A stretch of 64,000 nucleotides of DNA, taken from the NCBI GenBank assembly GCA_963728125.1, contig CAVSIZ010000001.1:1-64000 (forward strand), in the 5' to 3' direction. The first letter of the stretch is position 1; each line of letters opens with the position of its first letter. The notes beneath the pieces are model-generated. The model searched no databases. It was not told where the DNA came from and saw nothing but the letters and a program-made list of their open reading frames with translations. This stretch comes from CAWDCV01 sp963728125 (GTDB taxonomy: Bacteria > Actinomycetota > Actinomycetes > CAWDCV01). The position numbers and the translations under genes were made by a program. Of the stretch, positions 38,451 to 46,802 are shown one piece after another.

Positions 38451-38505
38451 GACCCGACCCTCGGTGCGAGCACACACCAGGAGCGGAGTCGACGGAGGTC
38501 GGCGG
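38311..38505. repeat. Two 58-bp imperfect direct repeats flanking a palindromic element upstream of accD
   Basis: 38311-38368 and 38448-38505 match at about 49 of 58 positions, including an identical 19-bp end (AGTCGACGGAGGTCGGCGG). On the minus strand each copy ends in a start codon: GTG of accD in one, ATG of the short upstream frame in the other. The spacer between them is the ~60-bp palindromic element. It looks like a tandem duplication of the accD translation-start region. The rest of the 305-bp gap to 38618 holds no recognisable gene. Confidence 0.75.
38376..38437 (-). repeat. Palindromic interspersed element, copy A
   Basis: About 62 bp. On the minus strand it begins CTCCAACAACGGATGTGG and resembles, over ~60 bp, the element at 51755-51815 (roughly 85 percent by eye). 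The right arm here has diverged (CCAGTACCGGATGCG instead of CCAACAACGGATGCG on the plus strand), so the stem is weaker than in copy B. Two copies 13 kb apart suggest a dispersed REP-like family. Confidence 0.6.
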
Positions 38506-38618
38506 AATGCTCGCTCATGAGACAAGCGAGGCTAGCCGGAACCCGGCCCCGTGCCTCATGGGCCGACTCTCGGATGGGCGACGAACGACGCTGATGGAGT
38601 CACGGGCAGGCCATGTCG

Positions 38619-38840
38619 TCAGCTCCACTCGTCGCCTCGGCGCCGCCTCATCTCTTCTTCCAGCGCCTTTGGATCGTCGACACCGCCAGCCGCTATCAAG
38701 TCGAGCTCATCGCGCCATGCCGCATCAGCGACGACGGTGCGCAACGCGGCGCTGACCGTCGCGGTGGTCGTTGCCGTGCCCAACTCGCGCTGAGCTGCCG
38801 CAAGAAGATGGCCGTCGACGTCGATCGTGATCTGCGTCAT
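38619..38840 (-). CDS. VapB-like antitoxin, apparently without a toxin partner
   Basis: 73 aa from ATG 38840: MTQITIDVDGHLLAAAQREL, then TTTATVSAALRTVVADAAWR and EEEMRRRRGDEWS. The ribbon-helix-helix start and the acidic/basic tail match small actinobacterial VapB antitoxins (DUF2191 type). A PIN-domain vapC would normally begin at once after the TGA, but the ~100 bp downstream hold only short frames with no PIN motif. It is either an orphan or the survivor of a lost pair. It is divergent from the oxidoreductase operon across a 102-bp spacer. Confidence 0.65.
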   Translation of the reverse strand: MTQITIDVDGHLLAAAQRELGTATTTATVSAALRTVVADAAWRDELDLIAAGGVDDPKALEEEMRRRRGDEWS

Positions 38841-38923
38841 ACATCCGTCCTCCTGGTCGCTACCCCGCATCACGCTACTCGGGCGCTGGCTGCCAAGCCG
38901 ATCTCTGTCCACAGCGGGACCTC

Positions 38924-38954
38924 TTGTGCTAGACAACCTGACATGTCTAGACAA
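38924..38954 (+). promoter_or_regulatory. Twin GntR-type operator sites at the oxidoreductase start
   Basis: TTGTGCTAGACAA (38924-38936) and ATGTCTAGACAA (38943-38954) are near-copies of the perfect palindrome TTGTCTAGACAA at 49777. The second includes the ATG of the oxidoreductase gene. A possible -10 (TAGACA, 38930-38935) lies 7 nt before that ATG, so a bound repressor would cover both promoter and start codon. Confidence 0.65.
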
Positions 38955-40277
38955 CTTCTCGATCTCGGCGCGTACGACGTCGTGGTGGTGGGGTCGGGGT
39001 CGGCGGGCAGCACCGCGGCAATCGCTGCGGCGCGTGGCGGTGCCCGGACACTGCTGATCGAGAAGCTGCCGTTCCTGGGTGGTGTGTCGACGGCAGTGCT
39101 TGACACGTTCTACGGCTTCTTCACTCCGGGTTCGCAAGCCCGCAAGGTTGTCGGCGGTCTCCCGGACGATGTCGTCGAGCGCTTGCGTGCCCTCGGACCC
39201 GTCGTCGAGCGGCCGAATACCTACGGCGCCGGCACCGGGATCACCTACCTCGCCGAGCACCTCAAAGTGGTCTGGGAGGACCTGGTCAGCCAGGCGGGAG
39301 CGCACGTCCTGCTGCACGCCACCGTGCAGGATGTCGAGAGTCAGAATGCGCGCGTGAACGCGCTTATCGTCGCCACCAAGGCTGGGCTCGCCCGGGTCAG
39401 AGCTGACGTGTTTGTCGACGCCAGCGGCGACGCTGACCTCTGTCACTTCGCTGGCTTCGGCTACGAGTTGGCCGGTGAGCACGAGCCGGCGCAGACCCTG
39501 ACGACGACGTTCCGCCTGGTCAACGTCGACCTGGCCCGCCGGCGCAGCATCGGCAAGGACGAGCTGCACGCCCTGATGCATGCCGCCGCGGACAGTGGCA
39601 CCTACGACCTACCACGGCGCGACGGATCCGACCACATCACTCCGGTGGACGGCATGACCGCGACGATCATGACGCGGCTCGACTCGTCTCGACGCGTCGA
39701 CGGGACCGTCGTGAACGTGACCGACCCATGGCTACTGACGCAGGCCGAGATCGCCGGTCGGCGGCAGGCGCTGGAGTACGTCCGGTTCCTCGTCGATCGA
39801 GTGCCTGGATATGAGCATGCGCGGCTGGCCGCGTTCAGCACCCAGATTGGTGTCCGAGAAACACGGCGGGTGTACGGCGACTACCGGCTGACGGCAGACG
39901 ACGTGCTCGAGGCCCGTGCGTTCGACGATCAGATCGGACTCTGCGGTGCACCGATCGAGGACCACCACTCGGGCGCAGACACGGTGTGGCGCTATCTGCC
40001 AGACGGCGCGACGGTCGGCATCCCGTACCGCTGCCTGCTCGTCCGTGATGCTGCAAACGTCCTCGTGGCTGGGCGGTGCTTCTCCGCGACGCACGACGCG
40101 CACGCATCAGTTCGGTCCATGGGTCAGTGCATGGCCATGGGACAAGCGGTGGGTACGGCTGCCGCGCTCGCTGTCGCTCAGCGAATCGCACCCCGCGACC
40201 TCTCGGCGACGGCGTTGCGCGACCGTCTCCGACGTGACGGCGCCGTGCTCGATGTGGATGCTGCAGTCGCCGCATGA
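38943..40277 (+). CDS. FAD-dependent oxidoreductase
   Basis: 444 aa. FAD-binding Rossmann motif DVVVVGSGSAGSTAAIAAAR with a downstream Glu (LLIEK), LGGVSTAVLDTFYGF, and late FAD motifs NVLVAGRCFSATHDAHASVR and MGQCMAMGQAVGTAAALA. It matches the FAD_oxidored (PF12831-type) family. Substrate unknown; as first gene of an operon with a PTE-like hydrolase, an SDR and a DeoC-like aldolase, oxidation of a sugar or polyol is plausible. The start codon lies inside an operator palindrome. Confidence 0.8.
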   Translation: MSRQLLDLGAYDVVVVGSGSAGSTAAIAAARGGARTLLIEKLPFLGGVSTAVLDTFYGFFTPGSQARKVVGGLPDDVVERLRALGPVVERPNTYGAGTGITYLAEHLKVVWEDLVSQAGAHVLLHATVQDVESQNARVNALIVATKAGLARVRADVFVDASGDADLCHFAGFGYELAGEHEPAQTLTTTFRLVNVDLARRRSIGKDELHALMHAAADSGTYDLPRRDGSDHITPVDGMTATIMTRLDSSRRVDGTVVNVTDPWLLTQAEIAGRRQALEYVRFLVDRVPGYEHARLAAFSTQIGVRETRRVYGDYRLTADDVLEARAFDDQIGLCGAPIEDHHSGADTVWRYLPDGATVGIPYRCLLVRDAANVLVAGRCFSATHDAHASVRSMGQCMAMGQAVGTAAALAVAQRIAPRDLSATALRDRLRRDGAVLDVDAAVAA

Positions 40278-41212
40278 AGCTCGCTCGCACCGTTCTCGGC
40301 GATGTCCGCGCGGACGCGCTGGGGGTTTGCTACGCACACGAGCACCTCGTCATCGACGGCGGAGTGCCTGCCATCATCAACCCTGAGATCTCGCTGCCCG
40401 ATGTCGCTACGGCAGTCGAGGAAGTACGCAGCTGCACGGACGCCGGCGTGCGCACCATGGTCGATGCGATGCCTGCGGACGCGGGCCGCAACGTCATCAA
40501 GCTCGCCGATATCGGTCGCCGCACTGGCGTTCACGTCATCGTGGCCACCGGACTGCATCACGCTCGCTACTACGGTTCCCGACACTGGAGCGAGCTGCTC
40601 GAACCGGCCGAATTGGCTGAGCTGTTCATCGCCGACATCGAGGTAGGCGTCGACGCCTTCGACTACAACGGTCCTGTCGTGCGTCGAACACCGCATCGCG
40701 CCGGCATTGTCAAGGCCGCCGGCAGCGACGGCGGGCCAAGCGCACGCGACCGCCGCACATTCGAGGCAGCAGCGCTCACAGCATCGCGAACGGGCGTCCC
40801 CGTACTAACCCACTGCGAGGGCGGTACGGGTGGAATGGAGCAGCTCAAGCTGCTCGATGAGCTCGATGTTCCGCTCGCGCGGGTGGTGCTGTCGCACACC
40901 GACAAGGTCGCCGACCACGGCTATCACCGCGACCTGCTCGGCTCGGGCGCCTGCGTCGTCTACGACCAGGGCATCCGCACGCCGGACCAGACGGCACGAC
41001 TGGTCATTCAGATGGTCGAGGACGGCTTCACCGCGCAGATCTTGCTGGGCACCGATGGTGCACGTCGGTCGCTATGGACAACGCTGGGCGGCTCCCCCGG
41101 ATTGGCAGCGCTGCGCACGGACCTCGGCGCACGCTTGACCGCCGCCCTCGGCCACGATCTCGTCCGGCAGCTCTGGATCGACAACCCCGCGCGGATTCTG
41201 GCTCTCGTATGA
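40274..41212 (+). CDS. Phosphotriesterase-family metallohydrolase (possible lactonase)
   Basis: 312 aa, amidohydrolase fold of the PTE family. Metal ligands and signatures visible: CYAHEHLVIDGG (HxH), GIVKAAGSDGG with the Lys that is usually carboxylated, VLTHCEGGTGG, VVLSHTDKVADHGYHRDLL and ILLGTDGARRSLW (metal Asp). Many PTE-family members are lactonases, so opening of a sugar lactone made by the preceding enzyme is a reasonable guess. ATG 40274 overlaps the upstream stop by 4 bp. Confidence 0.8.
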   Translation: MKLARTVLGDVRADALGVCYAHEHLVIDGGVPAIINPEISLPDVATAVEEVRSCTDAGVRTMVDAMPADAGRNVIKLADIGRRTGVHVIVATGLHHARYYGSRHWSELLEPAELAELFIADIEVGVDAFDYNGPVVRRTPHRAGIVKAAGSDGGPSARDRRTFEAAALTASRTGVPVLTHCEGGTGGMEQLKLLDELDVPLARVVLSHTDKVADHGYHRDLLGSGACVVYDQGIRTPDQTARLVIQMVEDGFTAQILLGTDGARRSLWTTLGGSPGLAALRTDLGARLTAALGHDLVRQLWIDNPARILALV

Positions 41213-41970
41213 AGGTTCTCGCCGGCAAGGTCTGCGTTGTTACCGGAGCGAGCGGCATGGGAGCAGATGCCGCGCTCCGATTCGCTGCAGAGGGCGCCGC
41301 CGTCACTGTCCTGTCAAAGGACGAGGAGCAGTGCGTCGCCCTTGATCTGCCGTATATCGCGGTCGACTTGACCGATGAGGCCGCGACGTCCGCGGCCTTC
41401 GCACAGGTGTGTGCGCAGCACGGGCGGATCGACGCCACCTATGCGGTGGCTGGGGCGAGCGGGCGGCGGATGGGCGACGGGCCGGTGCACGAGATGTCGC
41501 TCGCTGCCTGGCAAGGCACCTTCGATCTCAATGCCGTCCCCTCGTTCCTCACCGCCCGAGAGGCCGTCCGCGCGATGATGAATCAACCGATGGGCGACAC
41601 CGGGATACGCGGTTCGATCGTGTTGATGAGCAGCGTGCTCGCCTACTCGCCGGCGCCACTCTTCACGACTCACGCGTACGCCGCCGCGAAATCAGCTGTC
41701 GTCGGACTCACCCGAGCCATGGCCGCTACCTACGCGTCGTACGGCATTCGCGTCAACGCCCTTGCGGCTGGACTCGTCCGTACCCCTATGTCGGCCCGTG
41801 CTGCAAGCGACCCCGACAGCGTCTCCTTCGCCAGCGGGAAGCAGGCGCTGACCAGTGGCTTCCTCGATGCCAGCGACGTCACCGAAGCCGCGCTGTTCCT
41901 GTGTAGCGATGCCAGCCGCGGCATCACCGGACAGGTCATTGCCGTCGACGGCGGCTGGACCGTGCTCTGA
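41209..41970 (+). CDS. Short-chain dehydrogenase/reductase
   Basis: 253 aa classical SDR. Cofactor loop KVCVVTGASGMGADAALRFA; catalytic triad in SIVLMSSVLAYS and THAYAAAKSAVVGL (Tyr-x3-Lys); C-terminal GITGQVIAVDGGWTVL. ATG 41209 overlaps the PTE-like gene by 4 bp. Probably oxidises or reduces the sugar-acid intermediate of the pathway; the substrate cannot be read. Confidence 0.87.
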   Translation: MKVLAGKVCVVTGASGMGADAALRFAAEGAAVTVLSKDEEQCVALDLPYIAVDLTDEAATSAAFAQVCAQHGRIDATYAVAGASGRRMGDGPVHEMSLAAWQGTFDLNAVPSFLTAREAVRAMMNQPMGDTGIRGSIVLMSSVLAYSPAPLFTTHAYAAAKSAVVGLTRAMAATYASYGIRVNALAAGLVRTPMSARAASDPDSVSFASGKQALTSGFLDASDVTEAALFLCSDASRGITGQVIAVDGGWTVL

Positions 41971-41999
41971 GCCGACAGCTTCACGGAGAAGGGACAACC

Positions 42000-42710
42000 A
42001 TGACGATCACCCGGTCCTACACGGCGGAAACCGTCGATGAACGCACCATCGCGAAGGCCATCGATCACTCGCTGCTCAAGCCAGAGCTGACGATCGACGA
42101 TGTGTTGGCTGGCTGCGAGGTGGCCGCGACGTACGACGTGGCCTCGGTCTGCGCACGGCCGCTCGACGTCGCTCGTTGCCATGAGGCACTCGCTGGCAGC
42201 GATGTGCTGGTGGGCACCGTGGTCGGTTTCCCGCACGGCAGCTCGACGACCGCGGTGAAGGTCGCTGAGGCGGAGCGGGCCCTCGACGACGGCGCCGTCG
42301 AACTCGACATGGTGCTGGCGATCGGGATGCTGCGCTCAGGGGAGGATGCGTACGTCCAGGACGACATCGCCGCCGTGGTGGCTGCTGCCGTTGCTCGTGA
42401 TGCCATCGTCAAAGTGATCCTCGAGAACGCCTATCTCAACGACGATGAGAAGGTGCGCGGCTGTCGCCTGAGCGAGCAGGCCGGTGCGCACTATGTGAAG
42501 ACCTCGACCGGCTATGCCCCCTCCGGAGCAACCATCGAGGACCTCGTTCTCATGCGTTCTACCGTGTCACCACACATCAAGGTCAAGGCCGCGCACGGTG
42601 TACGAACGCTGGACGCGATGCTCGACGTGCTCAACGTCGGCGTCGATCGCATTGGCGCGACGGCCACCGCGACGATCATCGACGACCTGAGGTCGCGTCA
42701 GGGCCGGTAG
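42000..42710 (+). CDS. deoC: DeoC-family aldolase
   Basis: 236 aa class I aldolase of the deoxyribose-phosphate aldolase family. Motifs: AIDHSLLKPELTIDDVLAGC, VGTVVGFPHGSSTTAVKVAE, VKVILENAYLNDDEK, YVKTSTGYAPSGATIEDL with the Schiff-base Lys, and IKVKAAHGVRTLDAML. A GGAGAAGGGA ribosome site lies ~10 nt before ATG 42000. As the last gene of the operon it would cleave the processed sugar acid or deoxy-sugar; true deoxyribose-5-phosphate activity is not assured. Confidence 0.82.
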   Translation: MTITRSYTAETVDERTIAKAIDHSLLKPELTIDDVLAGCEVAATYDVASVCARPLDVARCHEALAGSDVLVGTVVGFPHGSSTTAVKVAEAERALDDGAVELDMVLAIGMLRSGEDAYVQDDIAAVVAAAVARDAIVKVILENAYLNDDEKVRGCRLSEQAGAHYVKTSTGYAPSGATIEDLVLMRSTVSPHIKVKAAHGVRTLDAMLDVLNVGVDRIGATATATIIDDLRSRQGR

Positions 42711-42773
42711 GACAAGCCCTAGCTCTGTCGGACTCCTCGGTTAGCGTGGCAAGCCGAGGATCCGGGAGTCGTC

Positions 42774-44654
42774 ATGGACATGGAAGTCACGGCGTGGATG
42801 TCGCTCTATCACGCGATGAACGCCGAGGAAGAACGGCGGCCGTTCTCACGCGCGACGCTGCACCGCATCGCGGCCTTCGCGAGACCGCATCGCCGCCAGC
42901 TGATCGTGTTCCTCCTGCTCAGCGTCGTCCTGGCCGTTCTTGCCGTGGCGACGCCGCTGCTCGCCGGGCGTGTCGTCAATGCAATCGTCAACGCTGACGA
43001 GGTCAGCACTGTCGTCCAATTGGCGACGCTCATCGCTGTCATTGCGGTCATCGAGGCCGGCCTGGGCATCCTCAACCGCGGCCTGTCAGCACGCATCGGC
43101 GAAGGATTGATCCTCGATCTGCGGACGGCCGTGTTCGACCATGTGCAGCGGATGCCGATCGCGTTCTTCACGCGTACCCGCACTGGTGCACTGGTCAGCC
43201 GACTCAACAATGACGTCATCGGTGCGCAGCGCGCGTTCAGCGACACGCTGTCCGGCGTCGTCAGCAACCTGGTGACGCTCACACTCACCCTCGTCGTGAT
43301 GCTGAGTTTGTCCTGGCAGATCACGCTGCTTGCGCTGGTGCTTCTCCCGGTGTTCGTCTGGCCGGCTCGTCGAATGGGCAATCGCCTGGCTCGAATGGAG
43401 CGAGAAGCGGCCGATCACAACGCGGCGATGGGCACGCAGATGACCGAGCGGTTCTCGGCCCCGGGCGCGACACTCGTCAAGCTGTACGGCCGACCGTCGG
43501 ACGAGTCCGCTGAGTTCCGTGCCCGGGCCGACCGGGTCGCGGATATCGGCGTTCGTACCGCCATGGTGCAGTGGGTTTTCGTGACGGCACTGACGCTGGT
43601 GTCGGCGCTGGCGCTCGCGCTCGTCTACGGCTTGGGCGGCTTCTTCGCCCTGCGCGGGCAACTGGATGCGGGTCAGCTGGTTTCCTTGGCGCTGCTCCTC
43701 ACCCGGCTCTATGCGCCGTTGACCGCGCTCGCGAGTGCGCGCGTCGAGGTGATGAGCGCCCTGGTCAGCTTCGAGCGGGTCTTCGAGGTGCTCGATCTCG
43801 AACCGCTCATCCAGGAGAAGGACGAGTCGCACCCGGTGCCCGACGGCGGAGTGTCGGTGGAGTTCGACGACGTCCGGTTCGCCTACCCGTCCGCGGACAA
43901 GGTGTCGCTCGCCTCGTTGGAAGAGGTGGCCAAGCTCGACCAGCGTGGCGGCGAGGAGGTCCTCCACGGGATCTCGTTCCGCGCCGAACCGGGACAGATG
44001 GTGGCCCTGGTCGGCTCTTCGGGAGCGGGCAAGTCGACAATGGCGCAACTACTGCCACGGCTGTACGACGTCGACAGCGGCAGCGTCCGCCTCGCCGACG
44101 TCGACGTTCGTGACCTGTCGTTCGACTCCATTCGCGACACGCTGGGACTGGTCACCCAGGACGGTCACCTGTTCCACGAGTCGATCCGGTCCAACTTGCT
44201 GTTGGCGCGGCCGGCGGCAACCGACGAGGAGCTGTGGGACGTGCTGCGCCGCGCGCGACTCGCCGACTTGGTGGCGTCGCTGCCGGACGGGCTCGACACG
44301 GTCGTGGGCGAACGCGGCTACCGACTGTCCGGGGGTGAGCGGCAACGGCTGACGATCGCCCGGCTGCTGCTTGCTCGCCCACGCGTCGTGATCCTGGACG
44401 AGGCGACCGCTCACCTGGACTCGACCTCGGAGGCCGCTGTGCAGGCTGCGCTGACGGAGGCCCTGGACGGGCGGACCGCCGTCGTCATCGCGCATCGGTT
44501 GTCGACGGTGCGCGCGGCCGATCAGATCCTCGTGATCGAGGAGGGTCGCGTGGTCGAGCGCGGTACCCATGCTGACCTGCTGGCGGGCGGTGGTCGCTAC
44601 GAGGAGCTGTACCGCACGCAGTTCGACCAGCCGGTGGGGGCTGCCACGGCCTAG
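42774..44654 (+). CDS. ABC-type exporter, fused membrane and ATPase domains
   Basis: 626 aa half-transporter of the MsbA/MDR type, acting as a dimer. Membrane domain ~50-330 with six helices (LIVFLLLSVVLAVLAVATPL, VVQLATLIAVIAVIEAGLGI). ATPase: VEFDDVRFAYPSADKV, Walker A GSSGAGKST, Q-loop LVTQDGHLF, signature LSGGERQRLTIA, Walker B RVVILDEAT, H-loop VIAHRLSTV. Between A-loop and Walker A an extra ~20-residue segment (SLASLEEVAKLDQRGG) lengthens the usual spacing. Substrate unknown. Its end overlaps the convergent F420/PPOX-type gene by 4 bp. Confidence 0.88.
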   Translation: MDMEVTAWMSLYHAMNAEEERRPFSRATLHRIAAFARPHRRQLIVFLLLSVVLAVLAVATPLLAGRVVNAIVNADEVSTVVQLATLIAVIAVIEAGLGILNRGLSARIGEGLILDLRTAVFDHVQRMPIAFFTRTRTGALVSRLNNDVIGAQRAFSDTLSGVVSNLVTLTLTLVVMLSLSWQITLLALVLLPVFVWPARRMGNRLARMEREAADHNAAMGTQMTERFSAPGATLVKLYGRPSDESAEFRARADRVADIGVRTAMVQWVFVTALTLVSALALALVYGLGGFFALRGQLDAGQLVSLALLLTRLYAPLTALASARVEVMSALVSFERVFEVLDLEPLIQEKDESHPVPDGGVSVEFDDVRFAYPSADKVSLASLEEVAKLDQRGGEEVLHGISFRAEPGQMVALVGSSGAGKSTMAQLLPRLYDVDSGSVRLADVDVRDLSFDSIRDTLGLVTQDGHLFHESIRSNLLLARPAATDEELWDVLRRARLADLVASLPDGLDTVVGERGYRLSGGERQRLTIARLLLARPRVVILDEATAHLDSTSEAAVQAALTEALDGRTAVVIAHRLSTVRAADQILVIEEGRVVERGTHADLLAGGGRYEELYRTQFDQPVGAATA

Positions 44655-45076
44655 CGCGGGTCGTCGGTAGCGCCCCAGCCGGTCCAGCGGTCGATCCGAA
44701 TCTCGACGACGGGACCTGCCGGCGGGAAGGCTCGGTACTGCGCGTACTTCGCCTGCAGCCGTCTCACCCAGCGCTGCGCAACATCTCCTTCGACGCGCTC
44801 GGCGGTTCCGTCGGCACGCACCCACCACAGCGAGGACCAGTCGTCGGCATACTCGTCGACCAGGAGCGACACCCGCGGGTCGCGCTCGATGTTGCGGAGG
44901 CGCTGCAGGCGCTGCGTCGTCTTCGGCTTGGCGTCCACGGCAAAGGCCAGCGCGTCACCGTCGACGGCGAACGTCACCGGCACCAGATGCGGGCTGCCGT
45001 CCGGTTGGAGCGTGGCCAGTCGGGCGACCCGCGCGGACGCGAACCGGGAGCGCATCTCGTCGGCCGGCATGTCCAC
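44651..45076 (-). CDS. PPOX-class F420-dependent oxidoreductase family protein
   Basis: 141 aa split beta-barrel protein: ARVARLATLQPDGSPHLVPV, KTTQRLQRLRNIERDPRVSL, VDEYADDWSSLWWVRADGTA. It matches the small Rv0121-type PPOX family that binds F420 or flavin. The nearby fbiB shows that this organism makes F420. Physiological substrate unknown. Probably transcribed after the ROK gene, 9 bp away. Confidence 0.82.
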   Translation of the reverse strand: MDMPADEMRSRFASARVARLATLQPDGSPHLVPVTFAVDGDALAFAVDAKPKTTQRLQRLRNIERDPRVSLLVDEYADDWSSLWWVRADGTAERVEGDVAQRWVRRLQAKYAQYRAFPPAGPVVEIRIDRWTGWGATDDPR

Positions 45077-45085
45077 GTTGGAAAC

Positions 45086-45991
45086 CTAGGCGGGTGACCC
45101 GGACACGAGCTCGCCGGCAAGGTGGCAGGCGCCAGTGAGCGTCGCGAGGTCGCCGAGCTCGGCCTGGACGAGGCGAAGACGCGAGGCGACGTACGGCGGC
45201 GCGATCCGGATGAGTTCAGCGCGAGCCGGGGTGAGCAGCAACTCCCCCGCCGCACTGACGCCCCCGGCGACCGCGACGAGATCGGGCCAGATCATCACGC
45301 TCCAGCTCGAGATCGCCCGTCCCAGCGCCACGCCGGCACGCACGTAGAGCTCGCGCGCCCGCTCATCGCCATCGAGAGCGGCAGCGGTCAGGGCGGGGCC
45401 TACCGGCAGCCCCTCAGCGATCGCCGCCTGCTGCAGCGCCCAGCCCGACGCCACGGCTTCCAGACAACCGCGACCGCCACACGCGCAGTCCGGACCGTCC
45501 GGCTCGACCAGTACGTGCCCGGCATCGCCGAGGCACCCGAATGCGGTGTCGACAACGCGGCCCGAGACGATCGCGGCGGCGTTCGCGCCCGTGCCGAGCG
45601 CGACACAGAGGAAGCGCTCGACGCCACGCCCGCTGCCGTACCGGTATTCGCCGACTGCTGCGGCAGCGAGGTCGGGCACCACCTCGGCGCCGGCCGCGAC
45701 CGCGGACCCGACGGCCGCCCCGAGATCGACGCCGGTCAGGGCCGGAATCGCTGGACATTCGCCGACGGTGCCGTCGTCCAGGACGAACGAGGGGATCGCG
45801 ATCGCCATTGCTTCGATCGGCCGACCACCGGTCACTTCTGCGACGCACGCGTCGAGCGCCGTCAGGAGCTGCTCGACCGTCGTAGCGCGGCCGATTGCGG
45901 CCCGCGAAATGTGAGCCGGGTCGCCAGCCGCAGCCACCCGTAGGGCGCTGCCGCCGATATCGACGCCGAGCGCGAGCGGCTGCGCAGCCAT
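45086..45991 (-). CDS. ROK-family sugar kinase
   Basis: 301 aa. ATP site ALGVDIGGSALRVA; VPDLAAAAVGEYRYG with the catalytic Asp (in place of the usual ENDA); ALGTGANAAAIVSG; and the ROK zinc motif CACGGRGCLEA preceded by GHVLVEPDG. Phosphorylates a hexose or aminosugar. It lies 3 bp after the GntR gene and divergent from a SIS-domain gene, so the substrate is probably the sugar handled by that operon. Confidence 0.85.
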   Translation of the reverse strand: MAAQPLALGVDIGGSALRVAAAGDPAHISRAAIGRATTVEQLLTALDACVAEVTGGRPIEAMAIAIPSFVLDDGTVGECPAIPALTGVDLGAAVGSAVAAGAEVVPDLAAAAVGEYRYGSGRGVERFLCVALGTGANAAAIVSGRVVDTAFGCLGDAGHVLVEPDGPDCACGGRGCLEAVASGWALQQAAIAEGLPVGPALTAAALDGDERARELYVRAGVALGRAISSWSVMIWPDLVAVAGGVSAAGELLLTPARAELIRIAPPYVASRLRLVQAELGDLATLTGACHLAGELVSGSPA

Positions 45992-45994
45992 CGT

Positions 45995-46717
45995 CTAACG
46001 CGAGCGGACGAGGCTGGCTTGGAAGCGGTAGCGATCGCCGCGATACGCCATCTCGCCCTGCTCGACCACCTTCCCGGTCGCGTCGCAGCTCACGGTGCGA
46101 GCAAGCAGCACCGGTGACCCGACCGCGATGTCGAGGTGCTGTGCCTGCTCGGCCGTCGCGGCCACGGCGTACACCAGGTAATCCGCACGCGCCGGTCCAT
46201 GACCGACGCGATCCAGCGCGGCGTACAGCGAGTCGCGGAAGAAGTCGAGCGTGTCCAGCGGCGGCAGGCACGCCAGCGGCACCCGGCTGCGGTCGATCGA
46301 GATCGGCATGCCGTCGAGCAGTCGAAGACGAGTGAGTTCGTAGATGTCGGCGCCCGGAGCGACCGAGAACGCCTCAGAGTCCTCGATGCTCGCGCCGACC
46401 GTGCGCGCATCGAGCACGAGCGCCGAGGCAACCAGACCGCGCTGAGCGCCCAGCTCGGTGAAGCTGGTCAGGCTGCCCGCACGCTCACCGAGGCGGGTTG
46501 CAACGAACGTGCCGCGACCTGCATGCCGGTCGACGAGGCCACGGCGCTCGAGATCGGCGAGTGCGCTGCGCACGGTGACGCGACTGACCCCGAACCGCTC
46601 GCCAAGCTCGCGCTCGGGCGGCAGCTGGCGGCCAGCCTCCAGCCGCCCGCTGTCGATCTCGGCTTCGATCTCGCGTGCCACGGCCGAACTGCGCAGGTCA
46701 CGGGCCACGATCGCCAC
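45995..46717 (-). CDS. GntR-family (HutC subfamily) regulator
   Basis: 240 aa from GTG 46717 (VAIVARDLRSSAVAREIEAE). Winged helix: QLPPERELGERFGVSRVTVR, SALADLERRGLVDRHAGRGT. C-terminal UTRA ligand domain: YELTRLRLLDGMPISIDRSR, SLYAALDRVGHGPARADYLV. HutC-type regulators usually sense a phosphorylated sugar. The longer frame to 46966 would cover the divergent gene and is rejected. Likely controls itself, the ROK gene and the SIS/Gfo-Idh operon. Confidence 0.87.
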   Translation of the reverse strand: MAIVARDLRSSAVAREIEAEIDSGRLEAGRQLPPERELGERFGVSRVTVRSALADLERRGLVDRHAGRGTFVATRLGERAGSLTSFTELGAQRGLVASALVLDARTVGASIEDSEAFSVAPGADIYELTRLRLLDGMPISIDRSRVPLACLPPLDTLDFFRDSLYAALDRVGHGPARADYLVYAVAATAEQAQHLDIAVGSPVLLARTVSCDATGKVVEQGEMAYRGDRYRFQASLVRSR

Positions 46718-46765
46718 GGCGCGCACCCTACCGCTGACCGACCGTTTCCGCACCGATGGAGACCA

Positions 46766-46794
46766 TTGACGGACCAATAGCAGACCTCTACCGT
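46766..46794 (+). promoter_or_regulatory. Promoter of the SIS/Gfo-Idh operon
   Basis: TTGACG (46766-46771), 17-nt spacer, TACCGT (46789-46794), then 8 nt to GTG 46803, so the transcript is probably leaderless. It lies in the 85-bp spacer shared with the divergent GntR gene. The repeats ACCATTG/ACCAATAG around the -35 are candidate regulator contacts. Confidence 0.6.
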
Positions 46795-46802
46795 GCGGTC
46801 GC

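Noticed and set aside
38314..38475. Longer accD start at 38475
   Set aside because: The added residues come from the palindromic element and repeats, while GTG 38313 has GGAGGT at the right distance.
38310..38618. CRISPR-like or attachment-site repeats upstream of accD
   Set aside because: Only two imperfect 58-bp copies with no regular spacers, no cas gene and no integrase or tRNA nearby.
38527..38618. A vapC toxin gene after the VapB-like antitoxin
   Set aside because: The minus-strand frames here stop after a few codons and show no PIN-domain Asp motifs.
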